Part shown: in pieces, positions 13,616 to 25,100 of the stretch
How positions within the stretch are numbered: position 1 is the first letter of the stretch
Layout: each line of letters begins with the position of its first letter
Assembly (NCBI GenBank): GCA_964036275.1
Contig: OZ038434.1
Location: 13,553,259-13,617,258, forward strand
Direction of reading: 5' to 3'
Length of the DNA: 64,000 nt
DNA from: Litoditis marina
Lineage: Eukaryota > Nematoda > Chromadorea > Rhabditida > Rhabditidae
The notes under the pieces: generated by a model
What the model was told of the DNA's origin: nothing
Database searches by the model: none
The model's input: only the letters and a program-made list of their open reading frames with translations
Translations under genes and position numbers: made by a program

Positions 13616-14737
13616 CTGCCGCATTCTTTTCTATTTTTTCTGCACCCCAGTCCATATCGACCACTTGCCTCATGTTTTGTGTGCATGTTTCGCTCGTTTG
13701 CAACTCTCTCCCCTCTATTTCTCGTATTGGTTTTTTGCTGCTGCGCCATTCGCCCCGCCCCCCTGCCACCGCCGCATGTTCGCCATTCTACTCTCTATTT
13801 CTCTAATCACTCTTCTTGTTTTTGTTCCTCTTTCTCTCAGTATCTCCCTTTCTCTGTCTCTCTCTCTCTCTATCTCGTCTTTAAAGCTTTCTATCATCGC
13901 TTTCTTCAAAAGTATGAACAACTTTTTGGTGGTTCAGATCAGTTGTTCTCACTTTCTATCTTCTCGTTTTTCGCAGTATCTGACCTTGGATACGGAACTG
14001 TCTACAAAATTCTGCCGGTATAAAGCAATATGAAACAAATTCTGATCTCCATGAACCCCGATCAATGTGGCTTTAATTAGGTTTCTACGAGTTTTTGTCG
14101 GCGCTTCAATCAAAACAATGCGCAACGCGCGCGCTGTGTTTCTTTTGCCGGCTGCAGAATGCGCGCAAAAAAGAAGTGTTGCGCGCACGCGGAGGCGGAC
14201 CGGTCCGCGGACCGGAAGTCGCGGTTACACACACTAATACAAACACAAACACTACGCACGCGGAGTGTTCCGGAAACACGCGGGAATGTTGCCGGCGACA
14301 CGGCCCGGTTCATACTCTCACGTCGGCGTGTTACGTCGACGTGAAACATTAGTGAATGTGATGCGTATCGACTTATCGAATCAAATCAATACGCGTGTTT
14401 TGTTCACTGATTCCCTGAACCGATTGGTCTGTACGTATGATTTCTTCACTTAGTTTTTTCATTCACTCCCTGAACCGATGAGTCGATACACATGTTTTCA
14501 GTTACACGCTCAACTGATAAATCGATACGTATGTTTTGTTCACCTGCTCTCTGAACCGGATTGCGTTGTTTCATCAGTGCCTTATCGTACGTCCTTTATA
14601 CGTCATTACGTGGCGCCTTTCTGCAGTTTTGCACTGCTATCTCGTGTTTTCGCGACGAACTTTGACACTTTCCATTGTCGGACCACTGAATGCAGGGTTT
14701 AGTACAGTGAGACATAAAAAAAACGAGTGATCTCTGT

Positions 14738-14895
14738 ACTCTTTCCCTCTTTCTATCTCTATATCTCTCTATCTCTCTATCTCTCTATCTCTCTATCTCT
14801 CTATACTCCCCCCTATATCTATCTATATCTGTATACCTCCTTCTAGCTGTTCTCTCTCTCTCTCTCTCTCTCCCTCTCTCCCTCTCTCCCTCACC
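14738..14895 (+). repeat. (TATCTCTC)n and (CT)n microsatellite
   Basis: An octamer TATCTCTC repeats at 14756-14806 and is followed by (CT)n and CCCTCTCT repeats. A 17-C run lies at 15032-15048 nearby. Confidence 0.85.
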
Positions 14896-15099
14896 TCATT
14901 CCCTCCTCCAAACATGTTTTCAATGCGAGCCGGATTCGCGCGACAGTTTATGAAACATTTTGTTGTCCCTCCGCGTGCCCCATGATTCCCAATAGATCCG
15001 TCGACCTATTTTGTGAGAGACGATTCTATCTCCCCCCCCCCCCCCCCCTCGTCACTTTCTACTATCTACTCCAACTTTCTCCTTTTCTTCCACGCGAAT

Positions 15100-16240
15100 C
15101 TAGATCCGCCATCTCAATGGTGTTTGATTTCACAACTCTGCAAAGTACTCAAATGCCACCAAACATCATTCGAAATCTGCAACGTATCCGCATCTAGCCG
15201 CTAATCATAGGGATACTATTAACAACACCTGCTATTCTGCAGCAAGCTAAGATAGTTTCCTATTTACTTTTTCGTCATTTTACAATTTTATATGTAGTTA
15301 GAATTCAATATTGAAGGTTACTCAGAATGTGTTAGGTTTTTCGAATCAGGACTTCATAGAAAAGTCAACTAAACGAGCAAAAAAGCAGAATAAACTTCTT
15401 TCCATGTTTATTTTGCGTGATTGAATGGTTTTTAATAGGTTAATGGCAGGTACTCAGCAACATTACAAACCGCTTGTTTTCACATTTTACACTGTCTATG
15501 TCGTGCTGTCATTGTTTATTGTTTGACGAGAAACAACAGTTGATTAATAAAAGAAGAAACGCAGTCACTACCATCAAAACCGTCTACACTTCTGTTCTAC
15601 GTCGGAAATTTACGTCGAACCGGTTTCGCTGAAAATTTTGATGGATAGGGTGAGAAAAACAACGATTCCATTGCTGGTGATATATTTTGAACTGAAATGG
15701 GCAGTTGCAGTAGAAACAGATTGTTTGTCATTCTAAGGAAGTAAAAACAATGTTTGCACGTTTCATGTGAGATATATTGACGTCTTTTACACGTTTTTCA
15801 CGTTGCATCTAACTTGCTCACTTAGAAGATACTTGTCGGAAAAAGGTGGATAGTACTTGAAGATTGTACATAGGTTTAGCTATTGTATCGCATTTTTCAA
15901 TCCAACTTTCCAACTAACTATTCATATAATGTATTCTGTAATCATTGGTGTTCTTCTCCATTTTTTCTTTTCAAAAGGTAGATAGAAGACCGTTGATTGA
16001 ATTTATCGCGTCAGCAATAGAAAGAATGCGGTCAAAACATGATTCATCAATTCATGTCTGTTTCGAAACATTGAACAAAAATAAAATGTTTTTTGAGATC
16101 TAAAGAAAGCCCATCACATTTGCATTCTATACGCGAGCATATCTACGTATCATTATTCGGTAGAAATCTTTGCTGTTTTCGAAACAATACTACGACCTAA
16201 ACCGTTAAACAAATACATATATAGTGCGTGCCAAATTTAT
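15100..16240. other. Intergenic, no supported gene
   Basis: AT-rich sequence without splice-supported open frames, paralogy or recognisable repeats. I see nothing I can name. Confidence 0.5.
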
Positions 16241-16243
16241 AAA

Positions 16244-16322
16244 AGAGCCGCCTCATGTGAGACTCGAACCGGGCTCAAAAGTTTGGGAGACGAGAACGCT
16301 AACCACTACACCAACTGGGCTC
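16244..16322 (-). repeat. tRNA-like sequence, probable pseudo-tRNA
   Basis: The minus strand reads GAGCCCAGTTGGTGTAGTGG (A box) and then an anticodon-like loop CTCCCAA (CCC, glycine if real). A B-box GGTTCGAGTCT follows, and it ends in GGCTC plus TTTT. Five acceptor pairs (GAGCC/GGCTC) form, but the anticodon and T stems are broken. This is the best tRNA-like candidate in the window, but it is more likely a pseudogene or SINE head than a functional tRNA-Gly. Confidence 0.45.
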
Positions 16323-16754
16323 ATATTAGTCGCGAGGACGAATAGAGTACATTTGTTCTTACACAGCGCAAAGTGAGATATACAGTATACTCCCGCCTTT
16401 CATTGAGCGACAACTATAGTCAAACTTCAAACGTTCAGAACACAACATAACTGAAAATGTGCAATGATAGAGTCCTGATTTATACTGTGGCCTGAATCTA
16501 TATTTACCGCTCGATTACTTCAAGTGACCTGAAGCCATGTGCAGAAGTATCCCGTTGGACAATACCCCACCAGCTACCGATATGGAAATCATGCGAAATA
16601 GTGTGCAAAACAAGAGACGCAGATTGGGCTTGCGTGGCTGGATATTTCTGCATAATTCGTGGTTTGTCCACTTTCTCCACGTGTTTTTGTCGTTTTGCCG
16701 CATTTCTTGTCATAGGTCGTTGTCCCAGTTCGAGGCGCCGCTGGAGTAGTTCTA

Positions 16755-16860
16755 GAATGTCGAGAGAGAAAGAGGGAGAGAGAGAGAAGAAGGGAATAAG
16801 GAGAAAGAGGTAGAAAGAGAGAAAGAGGGAGTAAGAGAGAATGAGAGAGAGTTAGCAAAT
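16755..16860 (-). repeat. Polypurine (GA)n tract, the only inverted one
   Basis: GA-rich on the plus strand (CT on minus). Every other long tract between 6.9 and 19.7 kb has its pyrimidines on the plus strand. Confidence 0.85.
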
Positions 16861-17345
16861 GTCATCATTCCAATGATTCAGACCGCATCATCTTATCTCT
16901 TGTTTTGAAGAATCACGCCATTCACCACTCATTATGTCCGCTTTATCTGTTTTTCTCCTTTTTTGCAAGCTTTCTAGTTTCACTCTTTGTTTGTGAGATA
17001 GGTCATGTGACCGGATTTCAGTAGGAGTAAGGCTACTGACATTAGGAACGAAGGTGCTGTTACAGTACTGACATTCCTTGGTGAGCACCTCTTTAGTTTT
17101 CTATCCAACCTATAGCCAACCTGTTTTACGTGGTATCAAACAAACTTTCACGTGAAACGTGAAAAACTTTTTACATTCGGCATTTTGCTATTGTGGATTT
17201 GATGAACTCTGAAGCCAATCCTGAATATAGGAGTTGTCTTCAGCCGCCCACATTGCCAAACATCGCCGCTCTCTGGTTTTAGCTTATCATTTTCATAGCT
17301 GGCTCTGTCCTTCTCCTCCCACACTATTCTTTCACTTTTCATTCC

Positions 17346-19690
17346 ACTTTCTCTCTCTCTCTCTATCTCTTTCTTCCTTTATACATTCTCTCTGTATATT
17401 CCCCCTCTCTCTCTCTATCTCTCCCTCTCTCTCTCTTTCCTTTTCCCTCTATTCTCACATATTTTTCTCTCTACCACTGCTCCGTTCAGTTGGTAGGTGC
17501 ACGCCCCTCTAAACCGGGTTTTATGTTTCCAAATGTTTATTATTTTTGCCGTCCAAACCGGTCTGAGCGCCGCTCGCGCGATTGTTCTCGCACATCCTTT
17601 CTTTCATTGAACACAATCGCCAATTGATTTCCGTCAACCATTTATGGTCAACACAAACATTTATACATTTTATACCACAGTTCCACGCAACTTTTGCCTT
17701 TTCTCTCCTTTTCTCTTTGGACTCTCTCTTTCTCGCTCTGCCCTCTCCCTCTGCTCTATCCCTCTCTCCCCTCTCTCCATCTCTCTCTTTCTCTCCATCT
17801 CTTTCTCCTCTCCCCTAACCGTGTCCAAGTACTGTTTTTGTTATGATTATCCCTGATAACTCCCCCGAACCGTTCTACCAGTAGTTGTTTTGATGATTCG
17901 GGGGGAACCGGTAACCACTAATGGACTCGTTTCCCCAGAACGGTCGAGATTCACAATATCCGTCTTCTCTATACAGCCGATTACATCATACGTTCTATGC
18001 ATTCCTTGCGTTTTCTCTCTCTATCTCTTCCCCTCTCTTTCTCTTTCTCTCTCTTCCTCTATATTGCTCTGTCTCTCTCTTTGCCTTTCATTTCGTTAAA
18101 ATATACATAAACCAACTGTTTATGAATATTCAATTAGGTGGTTCAAGCTTGAACTAACAGTTTCGAATAAACACTACGACAACAATTATATTAATTTAAT
18201 TTTTCTAGAACTCCGTTATTATCTTTATAAGTTTTTGAAACCTGGCGATCTTGAAAAGGGCAAGTTCTCTGATTAGATCCAGTCTCGTGGCACGAGTTCA
18301 CGGGCTCATTTTTATAAATCTATTAAATCCGTTTCAAGGATATTGTCATGTAATTTCACCCTAATTGAAATCGGGCTTCTCGGGCGCTGTTTGATAATTG
18401 GAAGCGCGTTTTCAGTACATTTCATGTACCTAGAAACTTTTGTAGTTCCTTCACCTGCTCTTTTGGTAGAGTAAAGAACTTTTTCAATCTTTATGTTTTA
18501 ATCAAGCCAAAAAGTTGATGGAAACATGTCTGAGTGCCAGTTGGCTTGGGTTGAGCTAAAAAGTGATGGTGTGTTATAAATAGTATACAAGTTAGTCAGG
18601 TACCGGAAAAGTAAATTGTTTGAAAATTTACATTGAAAAAGTGAGGCACAGGTGTTATTCTAAAAATGGCGCTGCTATGAGTGGGATGTCCCTTTTTTCA
18701 CCTCACTTCCTCGAGATGATTCTTCATTTATCGAAAACAGAGTGCGTTATTACGTGCGCACTAGGGATTATTCCTTTTTGAATCATTTGTTGTTTTCCTT
18801 AGTCAGTTGCTTTTGATAATCGTAAATCGTAGACCAAATCTCCAAATTAACAGAACTGGGCTGGTGCAGCGCTCTCTCCCTCGCTCTCTTTATCTACCTC
18901 TCTCTCTCCTCTTCTCTCTCATTCCCTCTTTCTTTCTATCTCTCTTTTTCTCTTCTCTGGTCCCGTACCAGCTCCCTGCCCTGACGTTACATCATTCTTT
19001 CAGTATAGCTGATTGTTTCTTGCCCCACATGTCTCTTTTTATCATGTTTCTATGTTTATTCTTGGGCGCCGGCCTATCTCTTATCTCCCCCTCTTTCCCC
19101 TGTTTCAATCCCCCCATGTAGTTTTCCCTTATCTTTCCTGCAAAACACGATACAATGGAATTATTCTATACAAATCACTCGAAACGTCGCTGCGATAGTA
19201 GCCCCTTCAGTTGCCATTTCGGTCTCGACTATTCTATAGTCGTCATCATATCGACGTGTATCACAGCTAATGTCGTGCGCAGGAGTATCCCGGAGGCCGG
19301 ACCCCATCCTGCGTCTAGGTCACAGACTATCTCTCAGAATCGTATATGGAAGAGGAAGAAAACAGCTGGTTGTGATGGTCTAATGAAATATCTTCTTTAT
19401 CATTCTTTTCTCCCACTCTCTTTCTCCCACTCTCTTTCTTTCTCTTTCTCTCGTACATTCCTCTGAAGCTACAGTTTCTGTCGCAACATGCTCCATGTTG
19501 TGTATTCAATTGCGTTTATTGCCCATCCAGTCATCATTCTTCGCCCATCTTAATACTATTCTATTTGTCTTCCCGTATTTTACGATTTCCATTGTAACAT
19601 ATACATGACCAAAAAGGGCTCTTCCATCTCTCTTTCTCTCTCTCTCTTCTCTATCTCTTCGTCTCTCTCACCTCCTTTCTCTTTTTCTCC
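17346..19690 (+). repeat. Cluster of polypyrimidine tracts
   Basis: Separate CT-rich tracts at about 17346-17465, 17700-17815, 18012-18080, 18872-18960, 19405-19452 and 19620-19690, all with pyrimidines on the plus strand. The spacer sequence shows no gene. Confidence 0.8.
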
Positions 19691-19699
19691 AACACAGAC

Positions 19700-22158
19700 T
19701 CTCTATCAGCCAAATGTTTCTGAACCAGATGTATTAATATTCAATATCACTCCCTAATTGCGGAATGCATTACTTCTTTCCATACAAAGCAAGAAACGTG
19801 CAATGGTCGTGGAAACCAAACATGGTGTTTTCCTAATTTACTAGAGTATGGGATTTGTAACTCCATCAGAAGTATTGGTGGCGACATTTGAGATTCCTGA
19901 AATAACTCATATCGAATAACATGTTTATACCTGATGATCCTAGTTTTTCCTCCAGATCTTGTGACTCCTTATATTGTCTTTATCTAGTGTACACGTACTC
20001 TAATCACTGTATGCTTAGACTTTGTTGTAGGAGGCGGGGCTACGATTTATTTTGAACTACTACTTTCACATTCTTACGTTGTCTGCACTTTCTGAGACTG
20101 AGATAAGAAACTATTGCTGGTTTTCTCGCCATATTCCAAGATTCAGCCCCAACTGATCATTGTTTCATTTCAACTACTTGGCTGAAGTGCCAACTGCTAA
20201 TTCACGTGTAGCTCACGTGAACGTGAAACGTGAGAAACACATCAAAAGTGAGCTATTTCTATTCCAACAACATTACCACTGGGACTCACTTTTTACCTGA
20301 TCTCCATTTTGATAGCCTCTTGGGCATCTTGCCAAGCAAGCTTAACTAAATTCCTCTGTCTTTCACATTTTCAGGCCCCGATCTAGTATTCCAATTTAAT
20401 GTTTAACTTCATCAGTTCTTTCCATTTGTTGCATTCGCCGCAACAATTTTTCTTTTTATGGGGTTGTGAGATTGTAGGTCACAAGACACGCCTCCGAAGT
20501 TGATTGAACTTGTTAATAACAGTGTTTCATGGGAAACGAAACATGAGATTAGAACCGAAAAAAGCATTGGCTTCCTAGGTAACCCCCGGTCACGCTGTAT
20601 TGTAGAGAGACATTTGAGTCGTGTTATGTATGGTTGTCTGGCGCTTGCTAATAAGGAAGTCCTTAGCACTCCCAGGCAATATATGTACTACATTGTTCTG
20701 CTGGAGTTGGATAAACACTTTTTGTAGCCAACTTTAAGAAACCGGACTTGTATCCTGAGCGAAGGTTTAATGTTACTTGTTTCAAAGTACAGTATCGGAT
20801 TAATCAAAGTTATACCAAGATAAACCCAGAATGAACAGTTTAGGTCTCTAATACAGTATATCTTAGTCAACTCAAAAACTCCAATTCTTTTCTAGAGGAT
20901 ACAAGATGAAACCATTCCTGATACATGGTTTTTTGTGCACACTGAAGTTGGTTGTCTTCCTACTTGGATTCCAATCTGTGCTGAGTGCTCTCTCACTGTG
21001 TGCCACTTTTGCTGCTTATCCTAATCCCCTTAACGTTGACGGATTTCTTCTTCACGAAACTCACCGATGTTCTTCATTTTCTGGTACCAGTGATCTTTTG
21101 GCCCCCGCTCAGCCCACTCATGGCCCGGGTTTACCCTAAGGGACCCTAAAAGTGTGCCTAGTTTTACTACTGGTCACGATCATTGTCACGCAAAACGTGA
21201 GAATCACATCAGTTTTTGTGAATGTCCAAAAAACTGACATCCACGACAGTATATCTATTCTAAGTAACTACTTCTTATAGTATAACTGAAGAACTGAGCG
21301 GGTTTCAATTGATACGTAAAGTTACTATCAAACCTACCATCAGTTGAGCATCACTCTCTCTCTACTCGGGTACAATGTCACGTAAAACATTTTAACAAAT
21401 CACGTCTCAACTATTAACGTAACATGTGACGTTGTACGTAAGTAGTTTAGTTAATTTTTGTATAATTGTTACTTCAAGCCTGGTAAACGCCCAACTGCGA
21501 GAAACGAAACTAAGCACCACCACTCACGTGGCCTGATATCAACTAAGATAAGAAACAAACAATAACAAAAGGTTAAAGGGGGGAGAGAACGGGTCCCCCT
21601 CCCCTCCTAGTCAGGCCTTGTTTTGACAATTTGCAACTGGGACATCGAAATGCGTCTAGAGCTCTTGTTTTTCGTCTACTCCAGACAGCCAGACTAATAT
21701 TCATTTAATGCAAATCGCCTCAAAACAAGTTGTCGTCACTTGTTTTCTAGTAGGAATTGCTCTGCAGAACTGTTCTTGGAACCTCTCTGGTTGCAGTGTC
21801 GGCTCTATTCTCAACATCATTTGACTAGAAAATAGCAATTACTCCCCATTACGTCTTTGTAGAAACAGGCCGGTGGATGGTTTGACTCTCTTCTTGCTCT
21901 ACGAGTTCCCATCTGGTTACTGTATCACTTTTGTCATTCCATACCACATACGCAAAGTGTCTCAACATTGAGACAAAGTAACGTTGGTATCTATGTCTAT
22001 CTTTTTCCATACATTTCCTTCTTTCTAACTCAATTCTCACAATTCTCATAGATTCTCAATAGGTGTATTGTTCTCAACCTTTGTCCTCTCTACTTTTACG
22101 TTGTGTCTCTCCTACAAACTTTGTGAACATATTATCCATACATATTCGTTTTTTCCAG
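19700..22158. other. 5' flank of the forkhead gene, no separate gene seen
   Basis: No supported exon. The stretch contains several CACGTG/ACGTGAAACGTG words (for example 20206-20235, 21188-21200 and 21375-21435). The splice acceptor directly before the forkhead ATG implies either an upstream non-coding exon in this stretch or trans-splicing of a leader. I cannot tell which. Confidence 0.45.
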
Positions 22159-25100
22159 ATGGATTTTCTAGCTCAGGCCACCCTATTAGCTCAGCAGCAG
22201 CACCAGCAGAACATGTGTAAGGAGCACGAGGTGGCGGTGCCGCAGCCGGCGGTTCCGACGTCGACGGAACCGGCTCGACCGGTGGAGAACGTGGAGCGGC
22301 CCTCGCTCTCCTACAAGGACCTCATCATTGAAGCAATCGAGAGCAGCCCCGAGAAACGACTCAAACTCAACGAGATTTACCAGGTGAGAGCCCAAGTCGA
22401 ATGAAAGACAGAAATCGATCTACATTTTTATTACTAAACGCAATCTCGAAAAAGTACTATAATATCAAGTCATACATCATCTCAGGTGAATGAGAAATTC
22501 TGGAAAATGAATCTCGAGTTGGCCCGAGGACCGTTTTTGTTGTGGTTTACAACTGAATTATCTGCAACTGGCATTGCCTGACGTCAAGTGTTCTAATTTT
22601 CTGGTCGATCCGTCATTTTGCAGCTTTTTGAGCGTTATCTGCTGCGAAGTGAACTCTCCCCTTTGATTGAGTGTTTTGGGAACAGTTGCGAAAGAAGTCT
22701 ATGACTAACCGATTCCAAACAAACTACATTCTCTGAGTGTTTGTGCAAACTCCCACGAATATCAAAAACATTGAGTCACCAAATTGCTTGTCGGGTTAAA
22801 AACCATAGTTTATTTCCTTCATTAGCTTCTACAGTAGAAACGTGATAATTAACTCACAAAGTTGTGAACCAGTGTTCATGAGGCTATACTTACTCATATT
22901 TCGAAGCTTGAAGATAAATTTAATTATTATAGATGTTTAGTGGGCCTGAATTTTCGAACATTTTCGAAGTCATTTTGCGGGGTTACGAAATTTTCGGGAA
23001 GGAGTGGAACAATGCAATAAAAACGTCGTCGTGTTTTTTCAAACATGTACTTTCACTAGGGGCGAAAAGGCATAAACGACGAGAAAATCGGGCCAAGGCA
23101 CCGCGAGAAGCGAACCCGTTGAACCTGGAACCAAATATCTTATCAATACCAACGGAAACCAACTTTAAAGCGCAAATTACGCCCTTCAAAGGTTTTTGCA
23201 ATAGTCAATAGTTACGTTAATGGTCGTTTAAAGTAGTTTAGAAGCGATTAAACTACATAGTAACCAGCACAAGTGTATAATTTCTAATAAGTTCTTCATG
23301 ACCAACTACTAGTACAACTTGTGTGGTCTTCATTTTGACACATCGGAAAGTCGGATTTACCGTAATCCCCGCTGAAATTGTGTAGGCGACCATTTGACTA
23401 ACCAACCATTAAACGAACAGTCCAGTTTTGATGAAAACACGCGTTGTACTTCCGCTATTTTCGATTCTCGTTGTTTTGAGCGGAATGAGCAGTTTCAATA
23501 TAGATGTGGTTGATTATAGAGGGACACTAGGGGGATTTCTTTAGAAAAACAAGGAAGTAGAAGTTTTCCCGTGCAGGAGAAAGCATTGTATTCTATCATA
23601 ACAACCACGCAAGAACACGATCATCCGGATTAAGCAGAATGTTTTGCTACGCCAACGGAATGACAAAAATACTTTAATTCGGGAAATTCATTGGAGGTGC
23701 GGGGGATATGTCAACACTTATCTCTTTATTTTTCTCAGATTTCGATTATTTTTCCTCTCCCTTTTTCTTTGCACAGATGACGAATTGGCTTATCTAGGAT
23801 AAAATATTAAAAAAATTAACAAGAACATGAGTTGCTCAGCAGGAACAGAAAAAAAATATACTTTTCTTATCACTCTCCTGTGTTTGTAGTTGGATTCCGG
23901 AGCACTTTAGCCGAAATTCGAGTAGTTGTCTTCCAAGCCAAACTACAATTCGGATTCAGTCAACTTCTCTACCTCTACTCGTTACTCTTCCACACTGGTG
24001 TTTCAGTTCTTTCTATTGCTAAGGTATTCAATTGTCCGCGCTGCTAGGAGAATGTGACTTCCTTGTGTATGATTTGGTGTGGGCAAGTTGTTTTGAACAC
24101 TCACAATGAACGACGGAAGGCATTACTACGCCCGCTGGGAAACAAATGGCTAGTTGCCAGAACAGCTGTACCTGGCTTTTTTCCGGAGCCTTTTCCATGA
24201 CACACGGCTATTTTTGTTCGACACAGTAGTACGAAAATGATACATAAACATTGAAAATAAATATATTTCTCTGACAAACAGCCTACTTATTTATAATTGT
24301 AGCTGGAACAGAAACAAACTGTGTACTCAAATTAAGCTGTGCCAAACTTTCGCATAGTGTGCTACTAATTAGCTAACTACGCAAGTGAGTTCAGTGTTAG
24401 TGGAGTGGTAGCGCATTAGTGTATGTACAGTTCTCTGGGTCGTGAATTCGAATCCGCTCTGACGCACAAGTTTTTAGAAAACTTGGCATTTCCATTCAGC
24501 GTAGAAGTATATTTCGCCTAAATCTATGGATCATCGCTGAATTTCACGTATACGACGTATGAAAGTGCAACAGCTTTGATCTTTAATCTCTCAGTTGATC
24601 TTTTCCTGTGATTTGATCGGATTCTGCGAAAATGTTCTCTGCTAGTTCGTCTAGAGTTGGCCTGCACTTTGCCAGCTCTGCGTCTCCGCATTTGCACACT
24701 GTTTCATTGTGCTCTCGCCTCTGCACTCTGCGCATGGAATAAATGACAAAAAACAGCCATTTCCTACTTCCTCGGGGGTCCGCGGAACGCATTTGCGACA
24801 TAAACGACGCAAAACATCACCTTCACAACTTGTTTTTCCAGAAAAGGAACTAAAATTCACGAGCATAACATGGCAACCGCTCCAGCAGAACACATATATT
24901 TCTTAGAACAGGATTTGAGAATTTGTAACCGGAGTTAATTTAGTTGGGTTCTCCGTGAAATGCGTTTTAGACTACGAAGCCGCAAGGGTGAATGGGGTTG
25001 GATCGATCAGTATCAGAAACAGGGACCGAATCACTTTCAGAAAGGATGAAATCATAGTTCACAACACATAAACATCATCTCCGAAGTTCCTGCAATCCAA

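Noticed and set aside
16244..16322. Functional tRNA-Gly(CCC)
   Set aside because: A and B boxes and the terminator are present, but the anticodon and T stems do not pair.
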